Shown: positions 36,720 through 48,414, counted from the first letter of the stretch. The stretch is DNA of 64,000 nt from Boswellia sacra (GCA_013180625.2 SNVD02000403.1:62001-126000); one strand, 5' to 3'. The notes: generated by a model not told the origin, from the sequence alone. A program made the numbers and translations.

Positions 36720-37974
36720 TAGGGGTCAGGTCGGGTCGGGTTTTGCTGAATCTGACTCAACCTAATGACAAATCGGGTTTAAAAAATTGAACCTGTCGTC
36801 AGGCTTTTATAAGTGTTGACCCGATTCTAACCCGCCTACCTTGGGTCCGATCGGGTTAATCGGGTTGTCGGGTTAGTTTATCAATTTTTTCTAAAATAAA
36901 TCCCAATGCCCATTATACATTACATAGCTTACATGTAGTTTACGGCTATTTTTCAATTGTAGTAAAAATTTGTTTGGTTATAATTTTTGTTTTGTTATAA
37001 CGCTTTGAAAAATAACAAATTTCTTTATTGTCTATGAAATTTTATTATAAAGATCTCTTAATGTCTATGAAAATGCAATTAATTTCTTTATAATGCTTTG
37101 AAAATTAACAAATTTTATTATAATCATGACCTATTTTTTCTTAATTTTATTATTTAAAAGAGATAAATAAACACATTGCTACAAATTATTAATTTTCATC
37201 AACCTAACAAATATATTGACCAAGAAATATATAAAAAAAATAATAAAATACGAATATACAGAAATTAACAATTTTATAATTTAAAAATTAATGCATAAAA
37301 ATTTAAAAAAAAATTACATTACACTAATACGAGGCGCATTGGCCATCGCTGTCGGAAGGCTTGGTGAAGGCACGTCAACCGTGGAATGTTAAGGCATGGA
37401 TGGTCTGCTGGCTTGGTAAGGTCAGATGGCTGTGGAAGTGGAGGGCTTGGTGATGCGAGACGATCGGTGTGGAGAGCCTTGCGAGGAAGGATGACGATTA
37501 AGAAGAGCATGGATGGCAGACTGCTAAAGTTGGACTGCAAGAGGAGGCAAAGCGAGAAGGGGTTGAAGAAGTGGCTATGCAGGAAGGGGCTCGAGACTGG
37601 AGAGGAGGCAGCACGGGAAGAGACTGGAGAGGAGGTGGCGTAAGAAGTCTTTTAATGTTACTGATTTAGGGCTTCAATGATTAGGAGAGAAAAAATTGTT
37701 TTAATCATGTGCGATGTGTGGTTAAGTGTTGGTAAATGTAGAATAAATAGGGTATATAATATATTTATCTAATAATTGTATGATATGTGGTTTTTCTTTT
37801 TTTAATATATCATCGGGTCCGGTTAATACGGGTTGTTAATACAAAACCCGATTAAAACCCAAAAATGATAAAACCCAAATAAATCAACCCGATTTCGAGT
37901 TTTATAATGTAATAACCCGATCAAAACCTGTATCGATCGAGTCAGAGCGGGTCGGGTTTTAATGCACACCTCTA
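36720..37974. mobile_element. Non-autonomous hAT element (MITE) 6, 1255 bp
   Basis: Starts TAGGGGTCAGGTCGGG and ends GCACACCTCTA; the exact 8-bp duplication is ATCATATT (36712-36719, 37975-37982). Both ends have repeated GGGTCGGGTT or AACCCGA words. The middle includes a GC-richer stretch (37320-37650) giving overlapping Arg-rich ORFs that I do not regard as genes. Confidence 0.9.
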
Positions 37975-38005
37975 ATCATATTAATTTTTAAGACAACAGT
38001 AACAG

Positions 38006-40300
38006 TAATAATTTCTTCTTTTTCAACCAAATTGGCCTTAGGAGGATTTTGGTCTCATTTTCTATTATTTTCCTGTTTTGGTGTCTATACCTACATTAGT
38101 TGGTATAATGATCAGGTCTTTCACAAACAAAGCATTGTCCTTTCTTCTTAAAGGTGGGGTTTTTTCATTGACAAAATTTTTATTAAAGTGTTTTAGGTGT
38201 TGTGACTTCTTATAAGGAGATTTAAAAATGCTTTTTACTACATGGACCTTAGAACTTAGTTCCTTGCCTTTCCAAGTTTATCCCTCTTTCTATTTTGCCC
38301 CTCAATTCTAATGTGAATAACGACATCTTCAAGACTCATTTGTTTTCTCTTATGCTTCATGCTGTTTTTATAATCTATCCAAATGCGGGTAATTTTTCAA
38401 CTAAACACCTAGCTATAAATGCCTCTTGGAGTTTAGTGTCTTCAGTTTTAAAATCAGTTATTAGCATGTGATAGTCATATATATTTGAGATGTCAAACTT
38501 TTTCTTCCACCATTTTGTAGCCTAGGAAATTTCCTATAGCATACTTTTAAGCATCAGAATCCTCTACGATATTTTTTTTTCTAAGATTCCCGTATTTCAT
38601 GTGTGCACAAAATCATAACAAGTGATAAATAAAGTATCATTCCCACGAGGATTGTGCTATTAACTATCAAACCGTACTTAACTCTAATTTTATTTGAACA
38701 ATGATTAAATAATGACAATTTCAAATAAATAATAACTATAACTAAACTAACAACTAAATAAAGAAAACAATGACACTTAATTTAAATAATGAAAATGCCA
38801 AGGTTATAAAAGCTCTAAGGTTTTCAGATTTCACCAAGATTAATTTAATTTAAATTCTCTAATCCAATCAATCAATATTTATTCCTATGTTGCCAACCAA
38901 TTTCACTAAATTAATTATTATTCTTTCTCAAACAACAACAATGCATATTAATATATTAGAATCACATCTCTATCTCATCTAACTCGCTATTAATATCCAT
39001 TAAGTAGAAGAAATCAAATAAGGCTGCACATATCATATTCATATCTCTATCTCACATGATTTATGGCAATTCACTCAATGGCAAAAACAATTATCACTTC
39101 TCAGTCAAATTGACTCCCAAAATCATGTAAAAGTTGTGCAGGCTTTCACAAGCATTAAGCATAGAATGAATAACTCAACATAATATGGAATAAAACATCA
39201 ATAGATTGAGATTAAAAGAATCCAAACATCATAATCCGGCTATATCTTAGCCCTAGAAAAGAAAACTAGTTCATAACTAAATTAATCAAAACCAAATCAT
39301 AATCTTAAACGTAAAGACAATGAAAGAAGGAAGAAAAACTAGGAACTTTAATGAAGAATCTTGCTCCTAGCAGTCCTCCTGGGCCTCCTTGGCCCCTTTG
39401 GAACCCCCAAACAGTTTCTATGAAGTCTTATTTGTAGGTATAGGGTTTTAAGACTTCAAATCCTTTCAAAAAATAAACTATAGAATTTTCTAAATCGACG
39501 TTGTGCCGTAGCCCCAAGAACGTTGAGTCACGACTCAACCGTCTCTACCAGAAACTTATGTTTGATTCTTCAACCTTGCACCATGGCTCCATGCTTTCTA
39601 GTTTGAAGTTATGTTTCAGCTCTTCAGAATTTCTGCTCTGCGCTACGTTTACTCTTTTGACCATAACTTTTAGCACACAACTCGAATTCATGAATCATAG
39701 AATTCTACAAAAACTAGACATCCAAAGCTTTCCAATGATATATGGCAAAAAATCTAGTTCATTATAGATCGATATAGTTAATTTTGGGAATTGGTTGTCA
39801 AGCAGAGGCGAAATTTGAATGTTTTTACTTCGAATTTGTTCCAATTGCTTTTATTTGTTTTCTATAATTAAGGAAAATAAAAACAAACAAAATAAATGTA
39901 AAAAGAATAGATTTAACTTGAAAACAAACTAATTAAATAAGAAAAGAGGTAGTAAAAAGTGTTTAAATATTGAGTTATCAATGTGCAGTTTCGTAAATAC
40001 ACTGCATATCATACAACTCATTTGAAAGAGTGCTCAATATGGTGTATTAATAAAACTTATTCGCCTTTTTCCATTCTTCCACTTTCTTTTCCCATTCTTC
40101 CAATGTTTGTAATGTTCCTTCTGCTAGTTTAAAGGTTCTTTAATGGCTAGATAACTTGCAAGGTTGATTACATCTAATGTATCAAACATTTTTTCTTGCC
40201 TTCTCTTGAAGTGGCTTCCACTAAAAAGCTTAATTTTTGAGATGTCAGGAAGTGATTTTGCAGCAACCAAGATAGCCTTCATCTTGATTAGAGTATTTGG
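38006..40300 (-). pseudogene. Copia E gag, interrupted by a solo LTR
   Basis: From about 40300 the minus strand reads ILVAAKSLPDISKIKLFSG, KMFDTLDVINLASYLAIKEP, EWKKANKF and ILSTLSNELYDMQCIYETAH, up to the solo LTR at 39980. Beyond 38604 it continues with EDSDA, KYAIGNFLGYK, and LQEAFIARCLVEKLPAFG. Near 38150-38105 a CX2CX4HX4C-type knuckle CFVCERPDHYTN is followed by a stop where a residue precedes the last Cys. This is the UBN2-type copia gag order. Several stops (TAG, TGA, TAA) are present. Confidence 0.83.
38604..39980. mobile_element. Solo LTR inserted in copia E gag, 1377 bp
   Basis: Starts TGCACAAAATCATAACA and ends GAGTTATCA (TG...CA), with the exact 5-bp duplication ATGTG (38599-38603, 39981-39985). 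Deleting it with one duplication rejoins the gag frame as TAHEIRES. It contains ATTCCCACGAGGATTG, a string I have seen in plant gypsy-type LTRs, but the family is not assigned. It has no coding sequence. Confidence 0.85.
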
Positions 40301-40311
40301 TATTCAGATTA

Positions 40312-41100
40312 ATGTTATAAATTGAAATTTCAACCAAGACATAAGTTAATCAACCCATAAATTAACTCAAAAAAAATATATGAGCAACTCAAAGTAAATA
40401 AAAAATAACAGCTTAAAATATTCTAAAGACGGCTCCAATGAACTAACATGCTATAGGGCACATGTTGCTATGGTGATGGTGAACAGCATTGCTATTACAG
40501 TGAAAGTGAATAGTGTTTTGCTATAGTGGTTGATGAGTATGGCAATGTGAACAGTATTATGCTACAATGATTGATGAACAAAGACAACAATGAACAATGG
40601 CGATGATCAAGAGATACCAAGGCATGCAATTGCATTGGCCTAAATACTAATTATGCCCTAACAGTGCAACCAATTATTTTGTCGTTTGACCCCCAGGTGT
40701 CAATGGTTATGTTTCTGATTTAATTACATCTTAAATCAAGAAGTATAACAACAGTATATCTCTCTGGTGTTTTTGTTTAGAAAAAGAATTTTTATAATAG
40801 AAGAAGGAATTGTACACAAAAAGCTTCACCTTCTCTATTTATATAGGCAGTGGATGAACTATTGAAGATAAAAAAATTTAAAACTCATATTTTACTTTAT
40901 GACTTACAAATATTAATTTGAGATTAATTTCAAGAGTTACAAATGTAATAAAAACATGAGTTATAAAACTTATTATTTGTAAGCTACATGTTCTACTAAC
41001 AATTTTATGACTTACAAGTTATAAGAGAGTTAATTTGCAAGTTATTTAAGCTAGGAGACTACCATATATAAGAGGACAATGTCTTTAACATACCTCCCAA
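40312..41100 (-). repeat. Copia E right LTR (5' LTR in its own sense)
   Basis: Begins TGTTATAAATTGAAATTTC next to gag; homologous to 11616-12003 for the first 310 bases. It contains CTACAATGA/GAACAGT words. The outer end is unclear. 41100-41225 holds two imperfect copies of a TTTCTTATCTCTCTT-type block before element D. Confidence 0.6.
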
Positions 41101-41955
41101 GTACTCAAGCCTTGAATTTCTTATCTCTCTTTTATTTTTTTTGTATTATTTGATTTTGTGTATTATTGTTTATGCCTTATATTTCTTATCTCTCTTCTAT
41201 TTTATTTGTATTATTTAATTTTATGTGTAAGTTCTAGAAGTATGCAGTTATAAATAATATAACAATAAACTGTAATGTAAAATGGCACAGGAAAATTTTA
41301 CGTGGTTCGGTTATAAAATCTACATCCACGGACAGCTATAGAGCTGCAATTCACTAAGTTCTTGTTTGTACAATCTTTATGATTGTTTACATTGCTGACT
41401 CACTCTCACACACTAACCTAATCTTTATAAAACAAAATCTCGCCAAGATCTTAAACTCTAGTGACATTACTCACTCTCTATCGCAGATAACTTAACAACA
41501 CTTTTTGGAAAAAAAAACACTCATAAAACACACTGTTAAGTAAATCTTAACCACGAAGTCTGATACTGAATTACATAAACACTTAACTCGCAAGTTCTCT
41601 CAAGTGTATACTAACTCAGACAGACCTCATCAATAATTTATGTACGATTACAATCTGTTATACATGAATAAAACACTCATAAAATCAAATTAATAAAGTA
41701 TTTCAATCTGCGTTGAAGGTCTCCCCTTAATTCTTGGAATGCCGTGACATAGACTCACCCAACCAACCAACTATATGTTATGTAAACATAACAATATATA
41801 TAGTTGGAAGTCTGATCAAAATCTCCTTAAATTCTTGTAAAAATTCTAATCAAACTCTCATTAGGATAAAGACAGATATAATAGGAAGTGATATAATTAA
41901 CTCCTAAAGGAATTAGGATACAAATAGATATTCTTCTATTTTAACTATGATACTG

Positions 41956-41963
41956 TGGAATCC

Positions 41964-41996
<33 letters not shown>

Positions 41997-44052
41997 AAAT
42001 TTGAAAAATATGATTAAGGGTATTTGAGTAATTTTATGAGAATTGGGTTGGATTATAGTTGTGGGCTTGTGTTAGAAATTAGTAAAGGTGAATTGGGCTT
42101 GAATTTGAAATTAGTGGACTTAGGCCCATTGAGCCAAAGCCTTAAGTATATAAGAAATGGGGTTTTCTAGAATTAAAGGGAAGGAAAAAGAAAAGAAGAG
42201 AGGAGGAGAAGAAGTTCACGGTTCCAGGAAGAAAAGAAGAGAGAAAGAAGAAGAGAAAGGGGAGGAAAGAAAAGAGAGGAAAAATTTCAAGAAATTTAGC
42301 TTGGAAAACAGGTAGGGGTTCCTAACACTATACTTACTTCATGTTATGTGTTTTGTTGTTGAATTGATATTAGTTATTATACATGTGACTTGTTTTGATT
42401 TGATTTCTTTACTACTTGGATGATGAATTATGAGTGAAGTTACTTATTGCAAGTTGTTTGTTGTGATTGCACGAAGAATTATGTGTGAATTGAAGTGTTG
42501 ATGAAGTGGAGTAGAGATGATTTTGTGAGAAGTGCAATTCATGTAACTGTTTTGTGTTGATTGAGTTGATGCATTTTTCTGGATTGAGAATGGTATGATT
42601 TCTCATTTGTTTTAGAAAATAGACAAATTAAGCTTTAAATAGCCGCAGATTTCATGGAATTTGGAATTAAAACGGATTTTTGGTGAATTTTTGAAGTTGG
42701 GAGTTGAAATCTGGAAATGGTATGTTTTGAACCAGCTCTCGAATTCAATTCTGTTATTTTGCTCGATAGTGAACAGTGCATCGAGTGAATAGTATCGAGT
42801 GTCGAGAAACAGTGTCGAGTGTCGAGAAACAGTACATCGAGCGTCAAGTGAACAGTGATTTCGGTGAACAGTATCGAGAAATAGTGTCGAGTGACCAGTA
42901 TTTTCTGTTAACAGTGTCGAGTGTCGAGTGAACAATGTCGAGTGTCGAGTAAAATTTCAGAACCACCCCAAATCGACTGTATACTTCCCAAAAAGTCCTG
43001 GATTTCGCATAAAAATTATATTTTCTTGAGATTTATCATAGTAATGATATTGAAAGGTTGTTAATGTATGCATTGGACCTTGGATGGGCCGTTTTGTATA
43101 CGGATCCAAGGAGAATGCGGATAATAAAATTCTAAGTGTTAGACCTTGGGTGGACCGTTCTGTATACGGACCTAAGGGGAACACGCATATAATGATATGA
43201 GATGTGTTGGACCTTGGGTGAACCGTTCTATATACGGACCCAAGGGGAACACGAATAAAATGACATGATGTGTTGGACCTTGGGTGGACCGTTCTGTATA
43301 CGGACCCAAGGGGAACACAAATATAATGATATGATGTGTTGGACCTTGGGTAGACCGTTCTGTATACGGACCCATGGGAAACACGAATAAAATGACATGA
43401 TGTGTTGGACATTGGGTGGGCCGTTCTGTATACCGACCCAAGGGGAACACGAATAAAACAACGTAATATGTTAGACCTTGAATGGACCGTTCTGTAAACG
43501 GATCCAAAGGAAAAAAACGAATATAATAAATCTGATGTGTTGAACCTTGGATGAGCCGTTCTATATACAGATCCAAGGGGAATACGAATATAAATTTGAT
43601 GTGCGAATGGACATAATTGGTTGATCTATTAGTATTTGATGTCAAATCCTGTGATTGGATATTTATGGAATGTGAATAATTTTGTATAATGTTAGAACTT
43701 TCCTACTGGGCTTTATGCTCACCCCCCTCCCTCCACAGGTAACACAGAAGGATGCTTATCCTAGAGATGTTCCAGAGCTTTATTAGCGAGCCTGGAGTCG
43801 GTATGCATATAATTTTTGGAGACTGTCTTGATTCTCCTAGTATGTAATAGGAGATTTCGTTAGGTGACTATTAATTGATGTATTGATTTTAGTCACTAGT
43901 TTATGTAAAATTAATTTTGAACAAATAGTCATAAGTTGTAATGAATTCTTATGATAAAAAAAAAATAGTATGAGGTATGGATGACATAATTATTATAAAT
44001 TCTTATTCAATCACCTCTAAAATCTCTAAATAAGAGATTTTGGGGCGTGATA
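41956..44052 (+). repeat. Gypsy A 5' LTR
   Basis: 2097 bp. TATATAA at 42147-42153 is a likely promoter TATA box. A purine-rich leader (about 42178-42300) follows, then a GTCGAG/GAACAGT array (42765-42955) and eight hairpin units (43075-43580). Confidence 0.93.
43075..43580 (+). repeat. Tandem hairpin array, 8 units of about 66 bp (gypsy A 5' LTR)
   Basis: Units start at 43075, 43138, 43207, 43273, 43339, 43405, 43471 and 43540. Each can fold: CCTTGGGT pairs with ACCCAAGG, enclosing CCGT and ACGG around a short loop. Units 1 and 8 instead have CCTTGGAT with ATCCAAGG, and unit 2 has a pair that becomes G-U in RNA. The array lies about 0.9 kb downstream of the TATA box, so it is probably transcribed. 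Confidence 0.85.
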
Positions 44053-44055
44053 GGG

Positions 44056-44067
44056 TGGTATCAGAGC
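44056..44067 (+). other. Gypsy A primer-binding site, tRNA-iMet type
   Basis: TGGTATCAGAGC starts 3 bases after the LTR end and matches the 3' end of plant initiator tRNA-Met. Confidence 0.92.
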
Positions 44068-44228
44068 TTAGGCTTTACTGTGGACCTGTGTAAAGAATGT
44101 AGATGGTCTGGGAGGGGTAGAGTCATGTTTTTGTGTTTGCATGTATCATGCATAACTGTTTGATGTGTTCCTAACCCATATATTATGGAATTCTACCACT
44201 TGTATTTTGCCATTGATAAAATTAGATA

Positions 44229-45050
44229 ATGAGTTCTCCTACATGAAATGCTTCAAGCTCTAACCCACTTGAGGCTAGTGAGAGGTCAGAATTTTATAGG
44301 GTCATGAGGGATGCGGCCAATACGTTGGCAGAAACAGTGACAAACATGGTTAAGGAGGCTCTTCGTACTAACCCACCACCACCGCCTTAATCGGTAATAG
44401 AGACGGGTGTCGATAATAGAATGAAGAATACACTTAGAGAAGTCCAACGCCACAATCCACTTGTTTTCAATGGGGAGCCTAATCTGAATATTGCAGAAGA
44501 TTGGCTGATACGAGTTGAACGCCTCTTTAATCTTTTACAAGTTGAAGAGGATTTACGGGTTCGAGTGGCAACTCATGCGTTGTCAGGAGAGGCATTATAG
44601 TGGTGGACATCTGTTGAGCGTATTAGAAGCGAAAACATCTTTTCATAGAGGGACTTCTCTACTGATTTTATAGATAAATATTTTCCTACGATAGTGCAAT
44701 AGTATGAGGCACGGTTTACTACATTATCTCGTTTTGTACATGGTTTGGTAGCAGATGAGGCTAGTAAAGCTCGAAGATTTCAAAGGGGGCTGAGAGATGA
44801 CATCAGACCCTCAGTTGTAGTGTGTAGACTGACTACATATTCTGATGTAGTGGACATCGCCTTAGTTGCAGAACATGAACTATCCCAGAGTCACAGGGTA
44901 TGGGGTATTGGCATGTCAAGTGGGTCCTCACAGAGTTATAGAGTTTATTATGGGTATGGAAAACCAAGTCCCTTGCGACATCAGTGTTTCAGATGTTATA
45001 GATGCGGACAATACGGTCATATGTAACGGGATCATCCAGCAGTGATGAGA
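44229..45050 (+). pseudogene. Gypsy A gag
   Basis: Starts ATG at 44229, with TGA already at codon 6 (44244-44246). Further stops include a TAG where element B has the Gln of EALQWW and another in place of Trp. Recognisable parts are EDWLIRVERLFNLLQVEEDL, then after a deletion ASKARRFQRGLRDDIRPSVV. A zinc-knuckle region follows: CFRCYRCGQYGHM and a stop (about 44987-45026). Compared with element B about 40 codons before YEARFT are lost. Confidence 0.85.
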
Positions 45051-45159
45051 GGTCTTAGAGTGCCACTAGTCAGACCCAACCGACTCCTTGACAAGGGTCA
45101 GGGTCACATTCTAGACCACCATTTCAAGGATGCGCCACTCAAGGACAAAGCCATGTGGG

Positions 45160-47455
45160 TCGTTCGGGTTTGAGTCCCGGGCCCAAAGCGGACAATACGT
45201 GGAGTTGTAGCATCGGACCCTGGGTGGGCTACCTTGTGTGCAAACTCAGGGGGGACTCTAAAAAAAATTTAGTGCATGGGCCCGTGTTTTATTTGATTAT
45301 GGAGCTACGCATTCTGTTATACCTACCCATTTTGCATCTGTGCTAGGATTATAGTCTAATTTGTTGGACTCTGTACTATATGTGGAGTCACCTATGGGTA
45401 GTACTCTAGAGGTTGAGAATGTCATTCTTGTATGTTAGAGATCAATGGGCACATGTTATCATGTAATTTGATACTTATGGATTTCATGGAGTATGATGTG
45501 ATATTAGGAATTGATTGGTTGTCTGCCTATCTAGTTATATTAGATTGTCACAACAAAGGGGTAAGGAACATGATAGCAAGTATATTAGTAGAGGAGATTA
45601 ATAAAGGGGTTTCTGAACTTCCTCGGGTGGTGAATGAATTTCCTGATGTTTTTCCTGAAGAATTGCCCAGGTTACCTCCAACTAGAGAAGTGGAGTTTGC
45701 TATTGAAGTGTATCCGGGCGTGGCACCTATATCAGTTGCTCCTTACCGAATGGCTCCAGCAGAGTTGAAAGAGTTAAAGCTAGAAGAATTGTTAGAGAAA
45801 GGATTCATCCGACCTAGTACTTCTCCTTGGGGTGCACCAGCATTGTTTGTGAAGAAGAAAGATGGTTCATTGCATTTATGCATTGATTACAGGCAGTTAA
45901 ATCGGGTTACAGTGAAAAACAAATATCCTTTACCTAGGATCGATGATTTGTTCGACCAGTTGAGAGGATCTTGTTGTTTTTTCAAGACAGATCTTCGTAC
46001 GGGTTATCATCAGTTGAGAATAAAGGAAGGAGATATACCCAAAACTGCTTTTCGTACCCGGTATGGACATTATGAGTTTTTGGTCATGCCATTTGGACTG
46101 ACTAATGCTCCTGCTGCCTTTATGGATTTGATGAATCGTGTTTTCAGACCTCACTTAGACCAATTTGTGATTGTGTTTGTGGATGATATCCTCATTTATT
46201 CTTCATCTGAGGTTGAACATGAGCAACATTTATGCGTGGCACTTCAAACACTGAGAGAGCATCGTCTTTATGCCAAGCTGAGTAAATGTGAATTTTGGAT
46301 ATCAAAAGTGAAATTTTTAGGCCATGTGGTGTCAATACAAGGAATCTCAGTGGATCCATCGAAAGTAGAAGCAGTTATGAAGTGGGAAACCAAAGAATGT
46401 GTTTGAAGTCCGCAGTTTCTTGGGTTTAGCACGATATTATAGGCACTTTGTTGAGAACTTTTCCCAATTGGCTGCACCGATGATTAGGTTAACAAGGAAA
46501 GGATCAAATTTGAATAGAATGATGCATGTGAGCAAGCATTCCAAGAATTGAAGAAAAGATTAACTTCAGCACCTATCCTTGTGATACCACAACGTGGAGT
46601 TGATTATGTAGTTTTCGCCGATGCTTCCTTGGATGGGTTAGGGTGTGTGCTAATGCGACAAGGTCGAGTTGTAGCCTACGTATCTCGTCAGTTGAAACCT
46701 CATGAACAGAATTATCCCACCCACGATTTAGAAATTGCTGCGGTAGTGTATGCTTTGAAATTTTGGCGGCATTATTTATATGGAGAAAGATTTGAAGTCT
46801 TTTGTGATCATAAATGTTTGAAATATATTTTCACCCAAAAAGATATGAATCTGAGACAACAAAGATGGATGGAGTATTGGAAAGACTATGATTTCTCTAT
46901 CCAATATCATCCAAATAAGGCAAATGTGGTAGTTGACGTATTAAGTAGAAAGTCGAGGGCCATGACTAGTGCAATGATAGGTAAGTGGAGCATGTTGCAG
47001 TCTGTTTATGATTATGATATCTAGGCTAAGGATCGCAGAGATCAAATTCGCCTTTTTACACTTGTTAACCAACCGTCTCTTGTGTATAGAGTGATTGAAT
47101 GGCAATATCAAGAAATTGAGACCAGAGCTTTGCATGAGCAAGTGTTACGCGGTGATGGAAGTGTGGATTGGACAATTGGTTTAGAAGGGAGTTTGCAATT
47201 CAAGGGCAGAATTTTGGTTCCATCAAGTAAAGAGTGTAAAGATGATATTCTTAAGGAATTTCATCATTCTAGATTCACTGTTTATCCATGTGGTACCAAG
47301 ATGTATCATGAATTGTGTTGACAGTTTTGGTGGAAAGGAATGAAGTGGAATGTTGCTAAATATGTGGCTAGATGCCTTACTTGTCAACAAGTGAAGGCTG
47401 AGCACCAAAGGCCTGCAGAATTACTCCAACCACTTCCTGTAGCAGAATGGAAATG
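45160..47455 (+). pseudogene. Gypsy A pol: protease, RT, RNase H, integrase zinc region
   Basis: The protease remnant near 45285 reads FDYGATHS, so the catalytic DSG is DYG. The open stretch 45432-46406 covers the protease end and [37 protein letters not shown], and the catalytic FVDD. About 30 codons found in element B are missing between LDCHNKG and VRNM. A frameshift near 46400 precedes GLARYYRHF, and RNase H runs 46548-47024 ([35 protein letters not shown]). The integrase zinc region (47260-47450) has HHSRF and [14 protein letters not shown]. The sequence then stops matching at EWK (47455). Confidence 0.92.
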
Positions 47456-47570
47456 AGACGCATCCTTTAGGAATAAAAACCTTAAGGGCTGAAGCCTAAT
47501 AGACAACAATACAGTTTAGTGTGCGACAGTGGGACCGGGGCGAGATAGTAGGCCTCGGCCCAGATCGTCA
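47456..47570 (+). other. Filler of unknown origin replacing the integrase core in gypsy A
   Basis: About 110 bases between the integrase zinc region and the sequence shared with element B before its purine tract (TTTCAAATTTCGAGGACGAA). It contains GGGACCGGGGCGAGATAGT and matches nothing else I can see in the window. It marks the deletion of the DDE core and C-terminal region. Confidence 0.6.
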
Positions 47571-47608
47571 TAGTACTCATATTTTCAAATTTCGAGGACG
47601 AAATTTAT

Positions 47609-47623
47609 TTTAGGAGGGTAGGT
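47609..47623 (+). other. Gypsy A polypurine tract
   Basis: TTTAGGAGGGTAGGT lies directly before the 3' LTR start at 47624; element B has the matching AAGGAGGGTAGGT. Confidence 0.85.
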
Positions 47624-48414
47624 TGTGGAATCCCATATATATATATTATATAAAATTTGAAAAATATGATTAAGGGTATTTGAGTAATTTTATGAGAATT
47701 GGGTGGATTATAGTTGTGGGCTTGTGTTAGAAATTAGTAAAGGTGAATTGGGCTTGAATTTGAAATTAGTGGACTTATGCCCATTGAGCCAAAGCCTTAA
47801 GTATATAAGAAATGGGGTTTTCTAGAATTAAGGGGAAGGAAAAAGAAAAGAAGAGAGGAGGAGAAGAAGTTCACGGTTCCAGGAAGAAAAGAAGAGAGAA
47901 AGAAGAAGAGAAATGGGAGGAAAGAAAAGAGAGGAAAATTTTCAAGAAATTTAGCTTGGAAAACAGGTAGGGGTTCCTAACACTATACTTACTTCATGTT
48001 ATGTGTTTTGTTGTTGAATTGATATTAGTTGTTATGCATGTGACTTGTTTTGATTTGATTTCTTGACTACTTGGATGATGAATTATGAGCGAAGTTACTT
48101 ATTACAAATTGTTTGTTGTGATTGCACGAAGAATTATGTGTGAATTGAAGTGTTGATGAAGTGGAGTAGAGATGATTTTGTGAGAAGTGCAATTCATATA
48201 ACTGTTTTGTGTTGATTGAGTTGATGCATTTTTCTGGATTGAGAATGGTATGATTTCTCATTTTTTTCGGAAAATAGACAGATTAAGCTTTAAATAGCCG
48301 TTGATTTCATGGAATTTGGAGTTAAAACATATTTTTGGTGAATTTTTTAAGTAGGGAGTTGAAATCTGGAAATGGTATGTTTTGAACCAGCTCTCGAATT
48401 CGATTCTAGTGTTT

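Larger units (their letters stand above)
11616..41100 (-). mobile_element. Decayed Ty1/copia element E, outermost layer of the first stack
   Basis: Two direct repeats begin with near-identical sequence at about 11616 and 40312 and read as LTR remnants of one element on the minus strand. Between them, in minus order, come gag (40300-38006), protease (about 13080-12720), gag-pre-integrase (12666-12436) and part of the integrase core (to about 12004). Reverse transcriptase and RNase H are missing: integrase sequence joins LTR-like sequence directly at about 12003. A 22.8-kb hAT sits in the protease part, two MITEs (35893-36659, 36720-37974) lie between protease and gag, and a solo LTR lies within gag. 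The right end is uncertain because element D begins at 41226. Confidence 0.7.

Noticed and set aside
37386..37643. GC-richer Arg-rich ORFs in MITE 6
   Set aside because: No family recognised, both strands open; treated as non-coding MITE interior.
42612..43645. Overlapping minus-strand ORFs of 70-157 aa with repeated PLGPYTERSTQGPTH-like peptides
   Set aside because: They are translations of the ~66-bp LTR hairpin repeat and GTCGAG words in several frames; a unit length divisible by three keeps frames open. Same for 48347-49590, 51416-51843 and 58135-58417.
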